From assembly GCA_039820405.1 (NCBI GenBank), contig JBCBQC010000174.1, positions 1 through 6,375 of the forward strand: a DNA stretch of 6,375 nucleotides, in the 5' to 3' direction. Under the pieces are notes generated by a model. That model made no database searches. It had not been told where the DNA came from and saw nothing but the letters and a program-made list of their open reading frames with translations. Position 1 is the stretch's first letter; every line of letters begins with the position of its first letter. This DNA is from CALLVY01 sp937899855 (lineage in GTDB: Bacteria > Bacteroidota > Bacteroidia > Chitinophagales > Saprospiraceae). This document shows positions 6,338 through 6,375 of the stretch, piece after piece. The translations under genes were made by a program, and so were the position numbers.

Positions 6338-6375
6338 ACTTTGCTTAAGGCTAGAGAGAATTTTTGATGAGCGAT

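Noticed and set aside
6367..6375. Possible start of a + strand gene (ATG AGC GAT) with a purine-rich AGAGAGAA just upstream
   Set aside because: Only three codons are inside the window, so coding potential cannot be judged. Sequence to the right of the window would settle it.

Overview
The window holds one partial gene and a three-gene signalling operon, followed by about 480 bases of non-coding DNA. It looks like a Bacteroidota genome, possibly a GC-rich saprospirian or cytophagian lineage. The reasons are the protein style (soluble hybrid kinase with HisKA-HATPase-REC-Hpt, and an NtrC-type activator whose receiver domain ends in LTKD rather than LTKP), the absence of Shine-Dalgarno-like sequences before all three operon genes, and GC-rich genes beside a very AT-rich intergenic stretch. 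The assignment is an inference; no rRNA or other marker gene is present.

Layout. Bases 1-861 (+ strand) are the C-terminal 286 codons of a large AAA+ ATPase of the kind annotated as 'DNA repair ATPase'. It meets the operon tail to tail, and the two stop codons overlap. The operon lies on the - strand and reads right to left: a sigma-54-dependent response regulator (5892-4507), a stand-alone FIST-domain sensor protein (4496-3381), and a cytosolic hybrid histidine kinase with GAF, PAS, HisKA, HATPase, receiver and Hpt-like modules (3347-858). The spacers are only 10 and 33 bases, so co-transcription is very likely.

How the genes may work together. The FIST protein resembles the family that includes the haem/nitric-oxide sensor NosP, which in proteobacteria is encoded next to, and controls, a soluble hybrid kinase (NahK and relatives). 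Here the same pairing is joined to a sigma-54 activator. A plausible route is: ligand bound by FIST, change in kinase activity, phosphate passed His333 to Asp626 to His767 inside the kinase, then to Asp58 of the activator, then sigma-54 transcription. This wiring is inferred from domains and gene order. The ligand and the target genes cannot be read from the sequence.

The non-coding right end (5893-6375) holds a pyrimidine-rich leader for the operon and two weak sigma-54-like sites pointing in opposite directions. It also has a small palindrome, a 14-base tandem repeat in a roughly 24% GC stretch, and a 154-base segment bounded by near-perfect 19/20-base inverted repeats that looks like a small non-autonomous mobile element. 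An ATG at the very end (6367) could begin a + strand gene, but only three codons are visible.
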